Below are positions 1-8,606 of a stretch of 9,148 nt of DNA, piece by piece (position 1 is the stretch's first letter; every line of letters begins with the position of its first letter). This stretch comes from Lentimicrobiaceae bacterium (GTDB lineage: Bacteria > Bacteroidota > Bacteroidia > Bacteroidales > WCHB1-69): NCBI GenBank assembly GCA_009787485.1, contig WQWP01000087.1, positions 1-9,148 on the forward strand, written 5' to 3'. The notes beneath the pieces are model-generated. The model saw only the letters and a list, made by a program, of their open reading frames with translations. It ran no database searches and was not told where the DNA came from. Position numbers and translations under genes: made by a program.

Positions 1-1
1 C

Positions 2-3000
2 ATGAACGGTACGCAATTAGGGAGCCATTACTACCATGACGAATATTGGTTTATGGGCTCTGTATATGACCCTTACTCTAATCCGGCAGCGCCGTGTGTA
101 TGGCTAATGTCGCAAGTTCCGGGAGGACATGCCATTGTTCGAGAATATGATATTAACTCGCAAACTATGACAAATTACAGCTATAACGTAGGCAACGACC
201 ACCCTCAGTGTGGAGGAAATGCCGGCGGAGGTATGAGCTCCTATATTGATAAAAATAGAAAGTTTCGTATCGTTGCTAATGTTCAAACAAGTCCCAATAT
301 CAATTTAATATATGAACTTGCAGATTTAATGCCTTCCGGCGCACCCGCAGCGGTTAGCAATGCAATGGCTAATGCGGGGATGTTCGGCTCATTAAACGTC
401 ATGCTCAGCTGGACTAACCCAAGCACAACTTACTCGGGAGCGCCCCTTACCGAACTAACGGCGGTTAAAGTATATGAAAACAATGTACTCATTCACACAG
501 CTTCAAATCCTACAATAGGAGGCGGAAGTAACCACTTGAGGCAGGTAAGCGAGCCGGGATACTACACTTTTACATTTGTACCGGAAAACTCTCATGGTAC
601 AGGTACCCTAACCACCATTAATTCTTCGTGGATTGGACACGATGTGCCCGTTGCACCGGGAAATCCGGCATTCGTTATAGATAATTCGGTTTATAATGAA
701 TCGTGGACGGTAACAGCCTCTTGGACAGCGCCTACAGCCGGCTTGCACGGCGGGTACTTTTCATCGGCAAATTTAAAGTACGACGTTTACCGTATGCCCG
801 GCAATGTTTTGGTATCGGAATCTCATACCGGCACTTCATTTTCGGAAACCATCACACAGCCGGGAAGCTATTATTACAAGATAACCGCCAAAAATCATGT
901 GGGCAATGGCGAATCAGTGAATACACCTGAGCTGGACTTATGTTGGGACCTCAGCGTTCCATGGACGGAAACGTTTCCAACCTCTGCATTTCCGCCAACA
1001 TGTTGGAAAAGATACGCACTGACAGGTAGCGTTAATTGGCTCATTAGCTCTTCCTTAAGCTTTTCTCCTCCATATTCAGCGGCTATTTGGAGCTATGCAA
1101 CCGGAGCCAGGAATACATGGTTGGTTACGCCCGAAATCACTTTACCCAACACCGGAAGCTTTTCGTTAGAATTTCAATCCAGAGTAGATTTTGCTGCCTA
1201 TTATGGAAGCAGCGAAGTATGGATCTCTACAGAAAGCAACGACCCTGCTTCAGGTACATTTGTGATGCTGAAGCAATTAGTTAGCGGTGTGGATTTTGGC
1301 ACAACCGCCGACTGGCGCGCTATTTCCGTTTCATTAGAAGAATACTTGGGAACAAGCTTTTACATCGGATTCCGGTACCTTAATAATAGCTCCTCTGATT
1401 ACCATGCCTGGTTTATTGATGATATTTCCATTAGAGACGTGCCGGCTATTGATGCGGCAGCTAAAAAACTTTTCGGATCACTTACTCCTATGGTTGGCGA
1501 GCCTTTTGTGTTTAAAGCAAATATTGAAAATGTAGGAAGCCTCCCTTTAACCAATTATACGGTTAAATTAGTTGATGCAAACAACAATGTATTGGCTACG
1601 AACAGCAACCCGCCCGTTATTGCGCCGGGTGAGACCGAATTTGTAAAAATGAACTGGTCGCCGGCAACCGCAGGAAACTTAACGCTATATGCAGTAGTAG
1701 AAGCGACCGGAGATCCAAACTCTTCAAACGACAAATCTCCGGCATTTCCGGTAGTTATACAGCCTGCCAATGAAATATTTGAGGGCAAAATCGGCAACGG
1801 AACCACTCTCGAATCGGCAGTGCCTTTTGGATTTGTAATGAGGTATAGCGCGGCACAAAGCCTCCACTTCGATCATGAAATAATTGGCAGAGGAGGATCC
1901 ATTACGCAACTTCAATATTTCAATAGCTTTAGTGTTGCTGTTACACACCCTGCTCAAATATGGATGGCTAATACAACACAGACAAGTCTTACAGACTGGG
2001 TACCCGAATCGGATCTTACCCTTGTATTTGACGGAATGGTTACCTTTCCTGCAGGAGTGGCTACCGTAACCATAGTGCTCGATCAACCATTTAGTTACAC
2101 CGGCGATAATTTGGTTATTATGTCAAAACCTGAGGGACAAATGACACCGATACCCGGCATGAAAATGTTTTATATAACAGAAACTCCTGAGTTTCAAGAC
2201 AGAACTCTCTTTTATTTCAACAATGTTATGGACTTTAACTGGACACAACCGGGAGTATCGGTTAATTTTCATGCCAATACTGTATTGAAGATTGCTAATG
2301 AAACAATGGGGTCAATATCGGGTACTGTTACAAGCAACGGCACAACGCCTGTGGAAGGAGCTACCGTTGAAATTCTCGGCACTTCCTTTCAACGCACCAC
2401 AGACGCAACCGGAGCGTACAGTTTCGAGTTCCTGGTACCCGGCGAATATCAGCTCAAAGCAAGCAAATTCGGATACCTTGAGGCAACAAGCGAAGTGGTA
2501 ACCGTGGCAGGAAATGAAAATACAGTGGTTAATTTTGTTATCGCCCCTAACACAACCTGCACGGTAAGCGGTAAGATTACAGGCAACGATGCGCCCAACG
2601 GGTTGGCAAATGTAACAGTAACGCTTTCAGGTTACGACAATTACTCAACAACTACCGATAATTTGGGCAATTATTCAATTCCGAATGTTTTTGGAGGATA
2701 TACCTACGCCATTAAGGCTATGTTGCAAGGCTACCAGCCTTATACTTCAACAATTGAGGTAACCGCCGGAGCTATTACCCATAATATATCGATGAATGAA
2801 ATTGCCTATCCTGCGGTTGGCGTTACGGCTGAGGTCGTTGGAAATAACGCTGTAGTTACCTGGGGAGCGCCGGGCAACGGAAATTTAACAGCTTATAGAT
2901 ACGACAGCGGTACGAACAACGGGCATGTAGGATGGCCTAACGGTACCAGAAACAGCATAATAGGAGCCGCGCACAAAGATGTTAAAACAGAGTTGCACAA

Positions 3001-5008
3001 TATGTCATGGTTATCTTCAGATTATTTTAACCAAACTGCATACGACTTGTGGGTGCTTGGATTAAACGCCGCAGGTCTCCCTGATAGAAACAACGTTATT
3101 TTTACTGTGCAAAATGTTACGAACACGCCCGGTCAATGGTGCTCGTTCGAATTTCCTGAGCCTCTGTATATTAGTAACGGATTTTTTATAGGAATAAGCC
3201 CCTCATTCGGCGGATACACATGTATGGGAATAGATGAACCCAATGACGAATATCCGTTCGTGCCGAATACCAGCTTGTTCAGCTTTGCACCGAATGAGCC
3301 TTGGGAATGTTTCTCCACAAATGGTTTCTTCCAAAATGCCATGATTCGCGCCGAAGGAATGTCGCTCGGAAAAGGTGTCCTGTTTGGCGAAAAAGGATTT
3401 ATCAGCTATATGGTTTACAGGCTATTAGAAGGAGAACAATCGAATGAGGCATCTTGGGTGTTACTCGCACAAAACCTGACGGCAACCACTTATACCGATG
3501 CCGATTGGGGAGGCTTGAGCGGAGGCGAGTACCGTTACGCAGTAAAAGCAGCCTATACGGGCGGCCTGCTTTCCGCACCCAAATTTAGCAATATGCTGGG
3601 AAAAGATATGGAGGTTTCTTATACGGTTAACCTGAGCACCAACTCGGGCGACCCCGTAACAGGCGCATTAGTTACCTTGACCAATGTGAACGGAAACCCG
3701 AACCACGTTTATAAAGTGACTGCAACCGGCGGAACGGTTTCCTTCCCCGCAATTTGGAAAGGAACCTACAACATCTCTGTAGTCCTAGACGGATTCCATC
3801 CCTATACGACAAACAACATTGTAATTAATCAGTCAGGATTGTCGCATACCGCTCAGTTGGTAGAAATCATCATTAAGCCTTACATGTTAAAAATTGAAAA
3901 AAACGGCACTGACGGCGAAAGACTCTTCTTGTGGAATCTGAATTATACAACAACTTACATTTTAGATGATGGAAGCGGAGAGGACGGATTCGGCATGAAT
4001 GCAGGCTTTAATGTGTCGTTGGGAAATAAATTTGTTGTTAGTGAAACCGGAGTGATTACAAGTGTTGATATTTACGGATTTCATAATTTTCTTACAGAGC
4101 TCTTTGGGCACAGAACGGTAACTTTAGATATTTACAATGAGCAACAACAATTGGTTTGGCAAAGTGCTCCGTTCCATCTCGCGAGCGATAACTGGGGAAA
4201 TGTGCCGGTGGACAACATTCCTTATTCGGGAACCTTCTATGCTATGGTGCACTGGTATGAAACAGGCACTGAGCCTACAAACTTTTTGGGTGCGGATTAT
4301 GACGGGCCTAATGCTTTCAATAACTACGACATGGCACTTTACGAGGGAAATTGGGATATTGCACACATTGCATTTCAAGATGCTCCATTTGTGTGTATGA
4401 TCAGGGTTAACGCAGAGGTTGGAGGACCCGGAAAATCTGTTACTTATGATAATAATAAACTCGCAAAAACCACCGGTGTTATAAGCAAAGACTTTGCAAA
4501 AGCAGTTACCCGCATGGAAAATCCCGTAAGTGTTGACACAAAAGCTAAATATGAAGTCCACAAGTCAACCGTAGGCGGCTCGAGAGCCAAGCTCGGCTAC
4601 ACGGTTTATTTGAACGGCGTGGAAAAAGCCACAAACCTTTCCGAAACCGAGTTCCTGTTTACAGGCTTAGCCAAAGGAGCTTATAAAGCCGGAGTAAAAT
4701 CGGTATATACCTCAGGCGCATCTGAAATTGTAACTATTGATTTTGAGGTAGATGAGAACAGCATTGCGACAAACACTTTAGAAAACGTAGTGCTTTTCCC
4801 CAACCCGTTTACAAACGAGATCCACATCAGCCACCCCGAGCTTGTTAAAAACGTTAAAATAACGGATATCGTTGGCAAACAAATAACAACTACTGCTTTC
4901 AACGGCAAAACGATCTCCTGCAGCACCCTTAGTAGCGGTGGAATATATTTTGTTGAACTTGAAAGTTTATTCGGTGAAAAAATGATCTATAAGATGGTGA
5001 AAGAATAG
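2..5008 (+). CDS. Large T9SS-secreted multidomain adhesin-like protein (5'-truncated)
   Basis: The frame is open from the window edge for 1668 codons. The first ATG is probably internal: there is no signal peptide, and residues 1-108 look like the end of a propeller-like region often found before the next domains in Bacteroidetes adhesins (VREYDIN, then LIYELADL). Domains by similarity (approximate residues): two fibronectin-III-like domains (112-214, 217-313); cleaved-adhesin/choice-of-anchor-J (320-479, opening with WTETFPTSAFPPTCW and closing with WFIDDISI); CARDB-like (480-588); an unassigned beta domain (590-768); carboxypeptidase-regulatory-like domains (770-848, 853-932, 1203-1288); a fibronectin-like domain around 935-1195 split by a large beta insertion (about 965-1120); an unassigned beta domain (1290-1478); a fibronectin-like domain (1500-1585); and the T9SS sorting domain (1592-1668). 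Inferred role: exported through the outer membrane and attached to the surface or released, probably for adhesion. No protease catalytic motif is visible in this part, but the missing N-terminus could hold an enzymatic domain. Confidence 0.9.
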   Translation: MNGTQLGSHYYHDEYWFMGSVYDPYSNPAAPCVWLMSQVPGGHAIVREYDINSQTMTNYSYNVGNDHPQCGGNAGGGMSSYIDKNRKFRIVANVQTSPNINLIYELADLMPSGAPAAVSNAMANAGMFGSLNVMLSWTNPSTTYSGAPLTELTAVKVYENNVLIHTASNPTIGGGSNHLRQVSEPGYYTFTFVPENSHGTGTLTTINSSWIGHDVPVAPGNPAFVIDNSVYNESWTVTASWTAPTAGLHGGYFSSANLKYDVYRMPGNVLVSESHTGTSFSETITQPGSYYYKITAKNHVGNGESVNTPELDLCWDLSVPWTETFPTSAFPPTCWKRYALTGSVNWLISSSLSFSPPYSAAIWSYATGARNTWLVTPEITLPNTGSFSLEFQSRVDFAAYYGSSEVWISTESNDPASGTFVMLKQLVSGVDFGTTADWRAISVSLEEYLGTSFYIGFRYLNNSSSDYHAWFIDDISIRDVPAIDAAAKKLFGSLTPMVGEPFVFKANIENVGSLPLTNYTVKLVDANNNVLATNSNPPVIAPGETEFVKMNWSPATAGNLTLYAVVEATGDPNSSNDKSPAFPVVIQPANEIFEGKIGNGTTLESAVPFGFVMRYSAAQSLHFDHEIIGRGGSITQLQYFNSFSVAVTHPAQIWMANTTQTSLTDWVPESDLTLVFDGMVTFPAGVATVTIVLDQPFSYTGDNLVIMSKPEGQMTPIPGMKMFYITETPEFQDRTLFYFNNVMDFNWTQPGVSVNFHANTVLKIANETMGSISGTVTSNGTTPVEGATVEILGTSFQRTTDATGAYSFEFLVPGEYQLKASKFGYLEATSEVVTVAGNENTVVNFVIAPNTTCTVSGKITGNDAPNGLANVTVTLSGYDNYSTTTDNLGNYSIPNVFGGYTYAIKAMLQGYQPYTSTIEVTAGAITHNISMNEIAYPAVGVTAEVVGNNAVVTWGAPGNGNLTAYRYDSGTNNGHVGWPNGTRNSIIGAAHKDVKTELHNMSWLSSDYFNQTAYDLWVLGLNAAGLPDRNNVIFTVQNVTNTPGQWCSFEFPEPLYISNGFFIGISPSFGGYTCMGIDEPNDEYPFVPNTSLFSFAPNEPWECFSTNGFFQNAMIRAEGMSLGKGVLFGEKGFISYMVYRLLEGEQSNEASWVLLAQNLTATTYTDADWGGLSGGEYRYAVKAAYTGGLLSAPKFSNMLGKDMEVSYTVNLSTNSGDPVTGALVTLTNVNGNPNHVYKVTATGGTVSFPAIWKGTYNISVVLDGFHPYTTNNIVINQSGLSHTAQLVEIIIKPYMLKIEKNGTDGERLFLWNLNYTTTYILDDGSGEDGFGMNAGFNVSLGNKFVVSETGVITSVDIYGFHNFLTELFGHRTVTLDIYNEQQQLVWQSAPFHLASDNWGNVPVDNIPYSGTFYAMVHWYETGTEPTNFLGADYDGPNAFNNYDMALYEGNWDIAHIAFQDAPFVCMIRVNAEVGGPGKSVTYDNNKLAKTTGVISKDFAKAVTRMENPVSVDTKAKYEVHKSTVGGSRAKLGYTVYLNGVEKATNLSETEFLFTGLAKGAYKAGVKSVYTSGASEIVTIDFEVDENSIATNTLENVVLFPNPFTNEIHISHPELVKNVKITDIVGKQITTTAFNGKTISCSTLSSGGIYFVELESLFGEKMIYKMVKE
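4775..5005 (+). other. T9SS type A C-terminal sorting domain
   Basis: The last roughly 77 residues of the adhesin carry the standard hallmarks of the signal: a VVLFPNPFTNEIHI opening, a central VKITDIVGKQI strand, the LSSGGIYFVEL segment and a basic end (KMVKE). In this family the domain folds as a small beta-sandwich that is recognised by the type IX translocon and usually removed on export. Its presence places the organism in Bacteroidetes and the protein outside the cell. It also shows that the 3' end of the gene is intact. Confidence 0.93.
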
Positions 5009-5024
5009 ATTTGGTTTAGATTGT

Positions 5025-5052
5025 AGAGATGCGGCAACCACGTCTCTGCCGC
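5025..5052. repeat. Small intergenic palindrome with two competing pairings
   Basis: AGAGATG (5025-5031) can pair with CGTCTCT (5041-5047), with one G-U wobble, to form a 7-bp stem. GCGGCA (5031-5036) can instead pair exactly with TGCCGC (5047-5052), so only one of the two hairpins can form at a time. The GTAGAGA...CGTCTCT style resembles short palindromes scattered between genes in many Bacteroidetes genomes. That resemblance is from memory, and the copy number in this genome cannot be judged from the window. Confidence 0.5.
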
Positions 5053-5056
5053 AGGG

Positions 5057-5085
5057 CGCCCTGAATTTTCGGGGCGTTTTGTGTT
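5057..5085 (+). terminator. Rho-independent terminator of the adhesin gene
   Basis: CGCCCTGAA (5057-5065) pairs with TTCGGGGCG (5068-5076) to give a 9-bp stem with one U-G wobble and a two-base loop. The innermost A-T pairs would probably open in practice. It is followed by a T-rich tail (TTTTGTGTT, 5077-5085). The stem begins 48 bases after the adhesin stop codon. It should insulate the downstream helicase gene from adhesin transcription. Confidence 0.8.
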
Positions 5086-5141
5086 ATTTGGGGTTGCATT
5101 TCAAAGAATCACAAATTAAATAGGTTAGATTTGTTCGGAAT

Positions 5142-5170
5142 TTTGTGTTTACAAATAAGTTGTATTTTCG
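5142..5170 (+). promoter_or_regulatory. Candidate Bacteroidetes-type promoter for the PLD-helicase gene
   Basis: TTTG at 5142-5145 is followed after 17 bases by TATTTTCG at 5163-5170. Bacteroidetes primary-sigma promoters have the consensus TTTG near -33 and TAnnTTTG near -7. Here the -33 element is exact and the -7 element matches five of six fixed positions (C replaces the third T). Transcription would begin roughly 10 bases before the ATG at 5189, giving a very short leader. No Shine-Dalgarno sequence is visible, which is normal in this phylum. Confidence 0.5.
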
Positions 5171-5188
5171 CGGCTAACATATAACTAT

Positions 5189-8100
5189 ATGATTAGCGAA
5201 CACTTTATAACAAACAGCGGCGAAAAATCATTGTCAAAAATCCTGAAAGGGATTCTACCAAAATCCAATGCGCTCGATTTTTTGGTTGGGTATTTCTATT
5301 TTTCCGGTATTCAAGAAATAAAAGAGCATATTGCCGATAAAAAACTCCGAATTCTTGTTGGAATGGAAATGGAGAAAGATTTGCAAAATGCAACCGCCGA
5401 CTTGGACTTCCAAATCAAAAAACAACAATCTTCTATACAGAAAATACGTGAGGACTATTTACAGGATTTTTCATTCTTTTTCAACCATTCAGATTTCTTT
5501 GAAGACAAAGAGCAGCAAGAGTTTTTTAAAATGTATTTCAATAAAATAAAAGAGGGTACGCTCGAAATACGCAAAACAAAAGAGCCTTGCCATGCTAAGA
5601 TGTACATTTTTTCGTATAGCGATGAACATTCGGAAAATGGAGAAAACTTGGGAAATGTGATTACCGGTTCGAGTAATTTAACTTACAATGGATTACGTGG
5701 GCAAAATGAAATAAATGTACGTTTTAAAAACAATCCGGAATACAAAGATGCCTGTCAAATCTTTGAATCCTTATGGAATACCGCTACAATTATTGCGAAC
5801 AAAGAACATATTAAAGAATTTGAAGAAGGGGTAATTAAAAAAATATGGTATGAGAAATTGCCGGCGCCGTATCTAATGTATTTGAGGTGTTTATATGAAT
5901 ATTTTTATATTGATTCATCAAAACACATCTATACGCCGCATGAAATTACCAATGGAAAATTCTTTAATTTAAAATATCAAGAAGATGCAATTCATCAGGC
6001 AATTACTACTATTGAAGCCCACAATGGTGTAATTGTTGCAGATGTTGTTGGATTGGGAAAAAGTATTATTGGCTCGGCAGTTGCCCACAATTTAGGCATG
6101 AAAACGATTGTGATAGCTCCTCCCCATCTCGTTCCGCAGTGGGAAGATTACAGCGATGAATTTAGTTTGAAAGCAAAAGTTTTTAGTCGCGGCGTGATTG
6201 AAAAAGCATTGGATTATTTTCGAGAAAAATCAGAACAAAATTATAAATGGTTGATTATTATTGATGAAGCGCATAATTATCGTAATGAATATATTCAAGA
6301 TTATGGAATGTTGCATGAACTTTGTCAGGGCAATAAAGTAATGCTGCTCACGGCAACCCCATTCAACAATCAACCTTCCGACATTTATTCCATGCTTAAA
6401 TTGTTTCAAATACCCACCAAATCAACATTGAATACGGTTAATAATCTTGGAGTTGTGTTTCGCGAATTGATAGGAAAGTACAAAACATTGAAAAAACAAC
6501 AAAAAGAGAAGAAAATATCGGGCGCAGAGTTACAACAGGAGGTTGATTTCATTGCCAAACGTATTCGCACTATTATTCAACCCTTGGTTATTAGACGCTC
6601 ACGCCTTGATTTGGAAGCCATTACGGATTACAAAAAAGATTTGAAAAAACAGAACATCGAATTTCCAGTTGTAGAGCCTCCCGATTTGTTAGATTATGCG
6701 TTAGATGACCTTAGTGATTTGTATAGTACTACGTTACAGCGTATTTCGCCGAAAGAAGCGGATAATTCAGTTGATTTTGATAATGAAAAAGAAACTGCAA
6801 ACGAACAACTTCCCGAAAAATCGTTTAAAGCTGCTCGCTACCAACCTGTTAGTCATGTAAAAGATGAGTTTGTAAACAATGTTCGAAAAGATATTGAAGA
6901 TGCCGGTTTTGATTACGATTTATTTAGAGGAACGCAGCGCAACTTGGCTGCATTTATGCGCACTTTGTTGGTGCGCCGTTTTGAAAGCTCACAAAAAGCG
7001 TTTCAAATTTCTCTCACAAACATGCTCTCTCATTGTGAAAACATAAAAAGATGGATAGAAATTCGTCGTGCAATTCCTATCTACAAAAAAGGATTCCTGC
7101 CCGATATTAAAGAACTATACCTGGAATGTAATGATACGCTGTTTCCGGAAGAAGAGTTGGAATATGCGGTTGAACGGCTACAAAGCAAAGGGATGTTTGA
7201 ACTAAAAACAGAATATCTTAAAGGTGATTTTTTTAAAGAATTAGATGATGATATTGAAATTCTAAAAACACTTAAAGATGAATGGGAACATGTTAAGAAA
7301 GACCCCAAAACAACAGAATTTATTGAAATTTTGAAAAATCAAATCCAAAAAGATCCAAACCGTAAAATAGTTGTTTTCAGTCAATTTGCCGATACTGTAG
7401 ATCATTTGGGAGAAAAACTTGCAGAAGCCAAACTTCCCATTTTTGCCTATACTTCCAAAAAAGCAAACGAAGCCAACAAAAATATAATTCGGGAAAATTT
7501 CGATGCCGGTATCAATCCTAAAAAACAAAAGGATGATTACCAAATTCTTATTGCAACAGATGCTATATCAGAAGGTTATAACTTACATCGCGCCGGTACG
7601 ATTTTTAATTACGACATCCCTTACAATCCCACAAGAGTAATACAGCGCATTGGTCGTATTAACCGTATCAATAAAAAAATGTTCGATAAATTGTTCATCT
7701 ATAACTATTTTCCCACAGAAATTGGAGAAGCGGAAACACGAATCAAAGAAATATCTACGCTGAAAATGGCTATGATTCACGCAATTATGGGCGAAGATAC
7801 CAAAGTATTAACCAAAGATGAAGAATTGAAAAGTTTCTTTGCAGACCAATATAAAAAATTGATAGAGAACGATGAGCAAATCTCTTGGGATACGGAATTT
7901 CGATTGGATTATAACTCGCTTATCGGTTCCGATGATATGAAAGAGGCATTGAATATTCATCATCGTTCAAAAATTAGAAGACGTACCTCTTTGTCGGAAG
8001 AAGGAGTGCTTGTGGTGGCAAAAAAGAAAAACGATTTAATTTTTCTTATGGCAGAACACGGTAAAGAGCCGCAAGAGATTGGCGCTGAAAAAGGGCTTCA

Positions 8101-8518
8101 TCTATTAAAAACAGATAAAGAAGAAAAACCGCTACCGGTTACAGATAGATTTGAAATTACTTATAAATCAGCAAAAAAACTATTATTTGAAGGGATAAAT
8201 GACACAGAGGTTGATAGTGTCAAACGTGATGCTTCCTCAAAAGTTGGAGATATGATTAAACAAAAATCTTGTCCTGCCGATTATCTCGAAGATTTGAAAA
8301 CGGCTGTGGAATACGATGCCCTTTCCGGTTATGCCCTGCGACTCATTAACAGGCTTAAACCAAAAGAATATAGCACGTTACCTGAAAAAATCTGCAACAA
8401 TTATATCCGAAAAATGTTACACACTTATGATACGATTAACAACGATACCAAAACACTAATTCTATCGGAAGAAATTGAAAGCGGAGTAGTTATTGCAGAA
8501 ACAGGAAGATTATTTTGA
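5189..8518 (+). CDS. PLD-like nuclease fused to SNF2/HepA-type helicase
   Basis: This 1109-residue, presumably cytoplasmic DNA enzyme has a PLD-like N-terminal half-site: H135-x-K137, then G-S-S-N (160-163) and E174. PLD nucleases with a single such motif normally work as dimers. The helicase core follows: a Y-Q element (263-264), Walker A VVGLGKS (K291), motif Ia (IVIAPPHLVPQW, 307-318), the DEAH box (359-362), motif III (LLTATPFNN), then a roughly 330-residue largely helical insertion before lobe 2. Lobe 2 has VVFSQF (728-733), motif V (ATDAISEGYNLH, 789-800) and motif VI with arginine finger candidates (QRIGRINRI, 819-827). Residues about 880-1109 match no domain I recognise. The ATG at 5189 is kept because conserved-looking sequence (FLVGYFYFSG, 31-40) precedes the next methionine at 59. 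The family pairs ATP-driven translocation with nuclease action and occurs in defence and restriction loci. That role is inferred here from architecture and from the nuclease-family neighbour. Base composition is clearly more A+T-rich than the adhesin gene. Confidence 0.88.
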   Translation: MISEHFITNSGEKSLSKILKGILPKSNALDFLVGYFYFSGIQEIKEHIADKKLRILVGMEMEKDLQNATADLDFQIKKQQSSIQKIREDYLQDFSFFFNHSDFFEDKEQQEFFKMYFNKIKEGTLEIRKTKEPCHAKMYIFSYSDEHSENGENLGNVITGSSNLTYNGLRGQNEINVRFKNNPEYKDACQIFESLWNTATIIANKEHIKEFEEGVIKKIWYEKLPAPYLMYLRCLYEYFYIDSSKHIYTPHEITNGKFFNLKYQEDAIHQAITTIEAHNGVIVADVVGLGKSIIGSAVAHNLGMKTIVIAPPHLVPQWEDYSDEFSLKAKVFSRGVIEKALDYFREKSEQNYKWLIIIDEAHNYRNEYIQDYGMLHELCQGNKVMLLTATPFNNQPSDIYSMLKLFQIPTKSTLNTVNNLGVVFRELIGKYKTLKKQQKEKKISGAELQQEVDFIAKRIRTIIQPLVIRRSRLDLEAITDYKKDLKKQNIEFPVVEPPDLLDYALDDLSDLYSTTLQRISPKEADNSVDFDNEKETANEQLPEKSFKAARYQPVSHVKDEFVNNVRKDIEDAGFDYDLFRGTQRNLAAFMRTLLVRRFESSQKAFQISLTNMLSHCENIKRWIEIRRAIPIYKKGFLPDIKELYLECNDTLFPEEELEYAVERLQSKGMFELKTEYLKGDFFKELDDDIEILKTLKDEWEHVKKDPKTTEFIEILKNQIQKDPNRKIVVFSQFADTVDHLGEKLAEAKLPIFAYTSKKANEANKNIIRENFDAGINPKKQKDDYQILIATDAISEGYNLHRAGTIFNYDIPYNPTRVIQRIGRINRINKKMFDKLFIYNYFPTEIGEAETRIKEISTLKMAMIHAIMGEDTKVLTKDEELKSFFADQYKKLIENDEQISWDTEFRLDYNSLIGSDDMKEALNIHHRSKIRRRTSLSEEGVLVVAKKKNDLIFLMAEHGKEPQEIGAEKGLHLLKTDKEEKPLPVTDRFEITYKSAKKLLFEGINDTEVDSVKRDASSKVGDMIKQKSCPADYLEDLKTAVEYDALSGYALRLINRLKPKEYSTLPEKICNNYIRKMLHTYDTINNDTKTLILSEEIESGVVIAETGRLF

Positions 8519-8579
8519 TACGATATATACAATTAGACAATGGATACAAACACTACCTTTAATTCTTACAAACAAATTA

Positions 8580-8587
8580 TATTTTTG
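8580..8587 (+). promoter_or_regulatory. Candidate -7 promoter element for the DUF1016 gene
   Basis: TATTTTTG is an exact match to the Bacteroidetes -7 consensus TAnnTTTG and ends 19 bases before the ATG at 8607. The -33 position is weaker: TTTA at 8558-8561 lies 18 bases upstream in place of TTTG. No terminator is visible between 8518 and 8607, so read-through from the helicase gene could add to expression from this site. No Shine-Dalgarno sequence precedes the start codon. Confidence 0.5.
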
Positions 8588-8606
8588 CACTTCAATTTTA
8601 TATAGT

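Noticed and set aside
2..4. ATG at position 2 as the true start of the adhesin
   Set aside because: No signal peptide follows, the sequence begins inside a folded domain, and the upstream bases are missing. The gene almost certainly starts outside the window.
1724..2086. Antisense open frame of 120 codons inside the adhesin gene
   Set aside because: It lies wholly opposite a clearly coding frame, has no recognisable domain and is expected by chance in this sequence.
4124..4561. Antisense open frame of 145 codons inside the adhesin gene
   Set aside because: It is opposite an unassigned beta-rich module and the following linker of the adhesin. Its cysteine- and histidine-rich product is a shadow of that sequence, with no promoter or start context.
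5189..8518. RapA (HepA) transcription-recycling ATPase
   Set aside because: The helicase motifs are HepA-like, but RapA has N-terminal Tudor-like domains, whereas this protein begins with a PLD-type nuclease domain.
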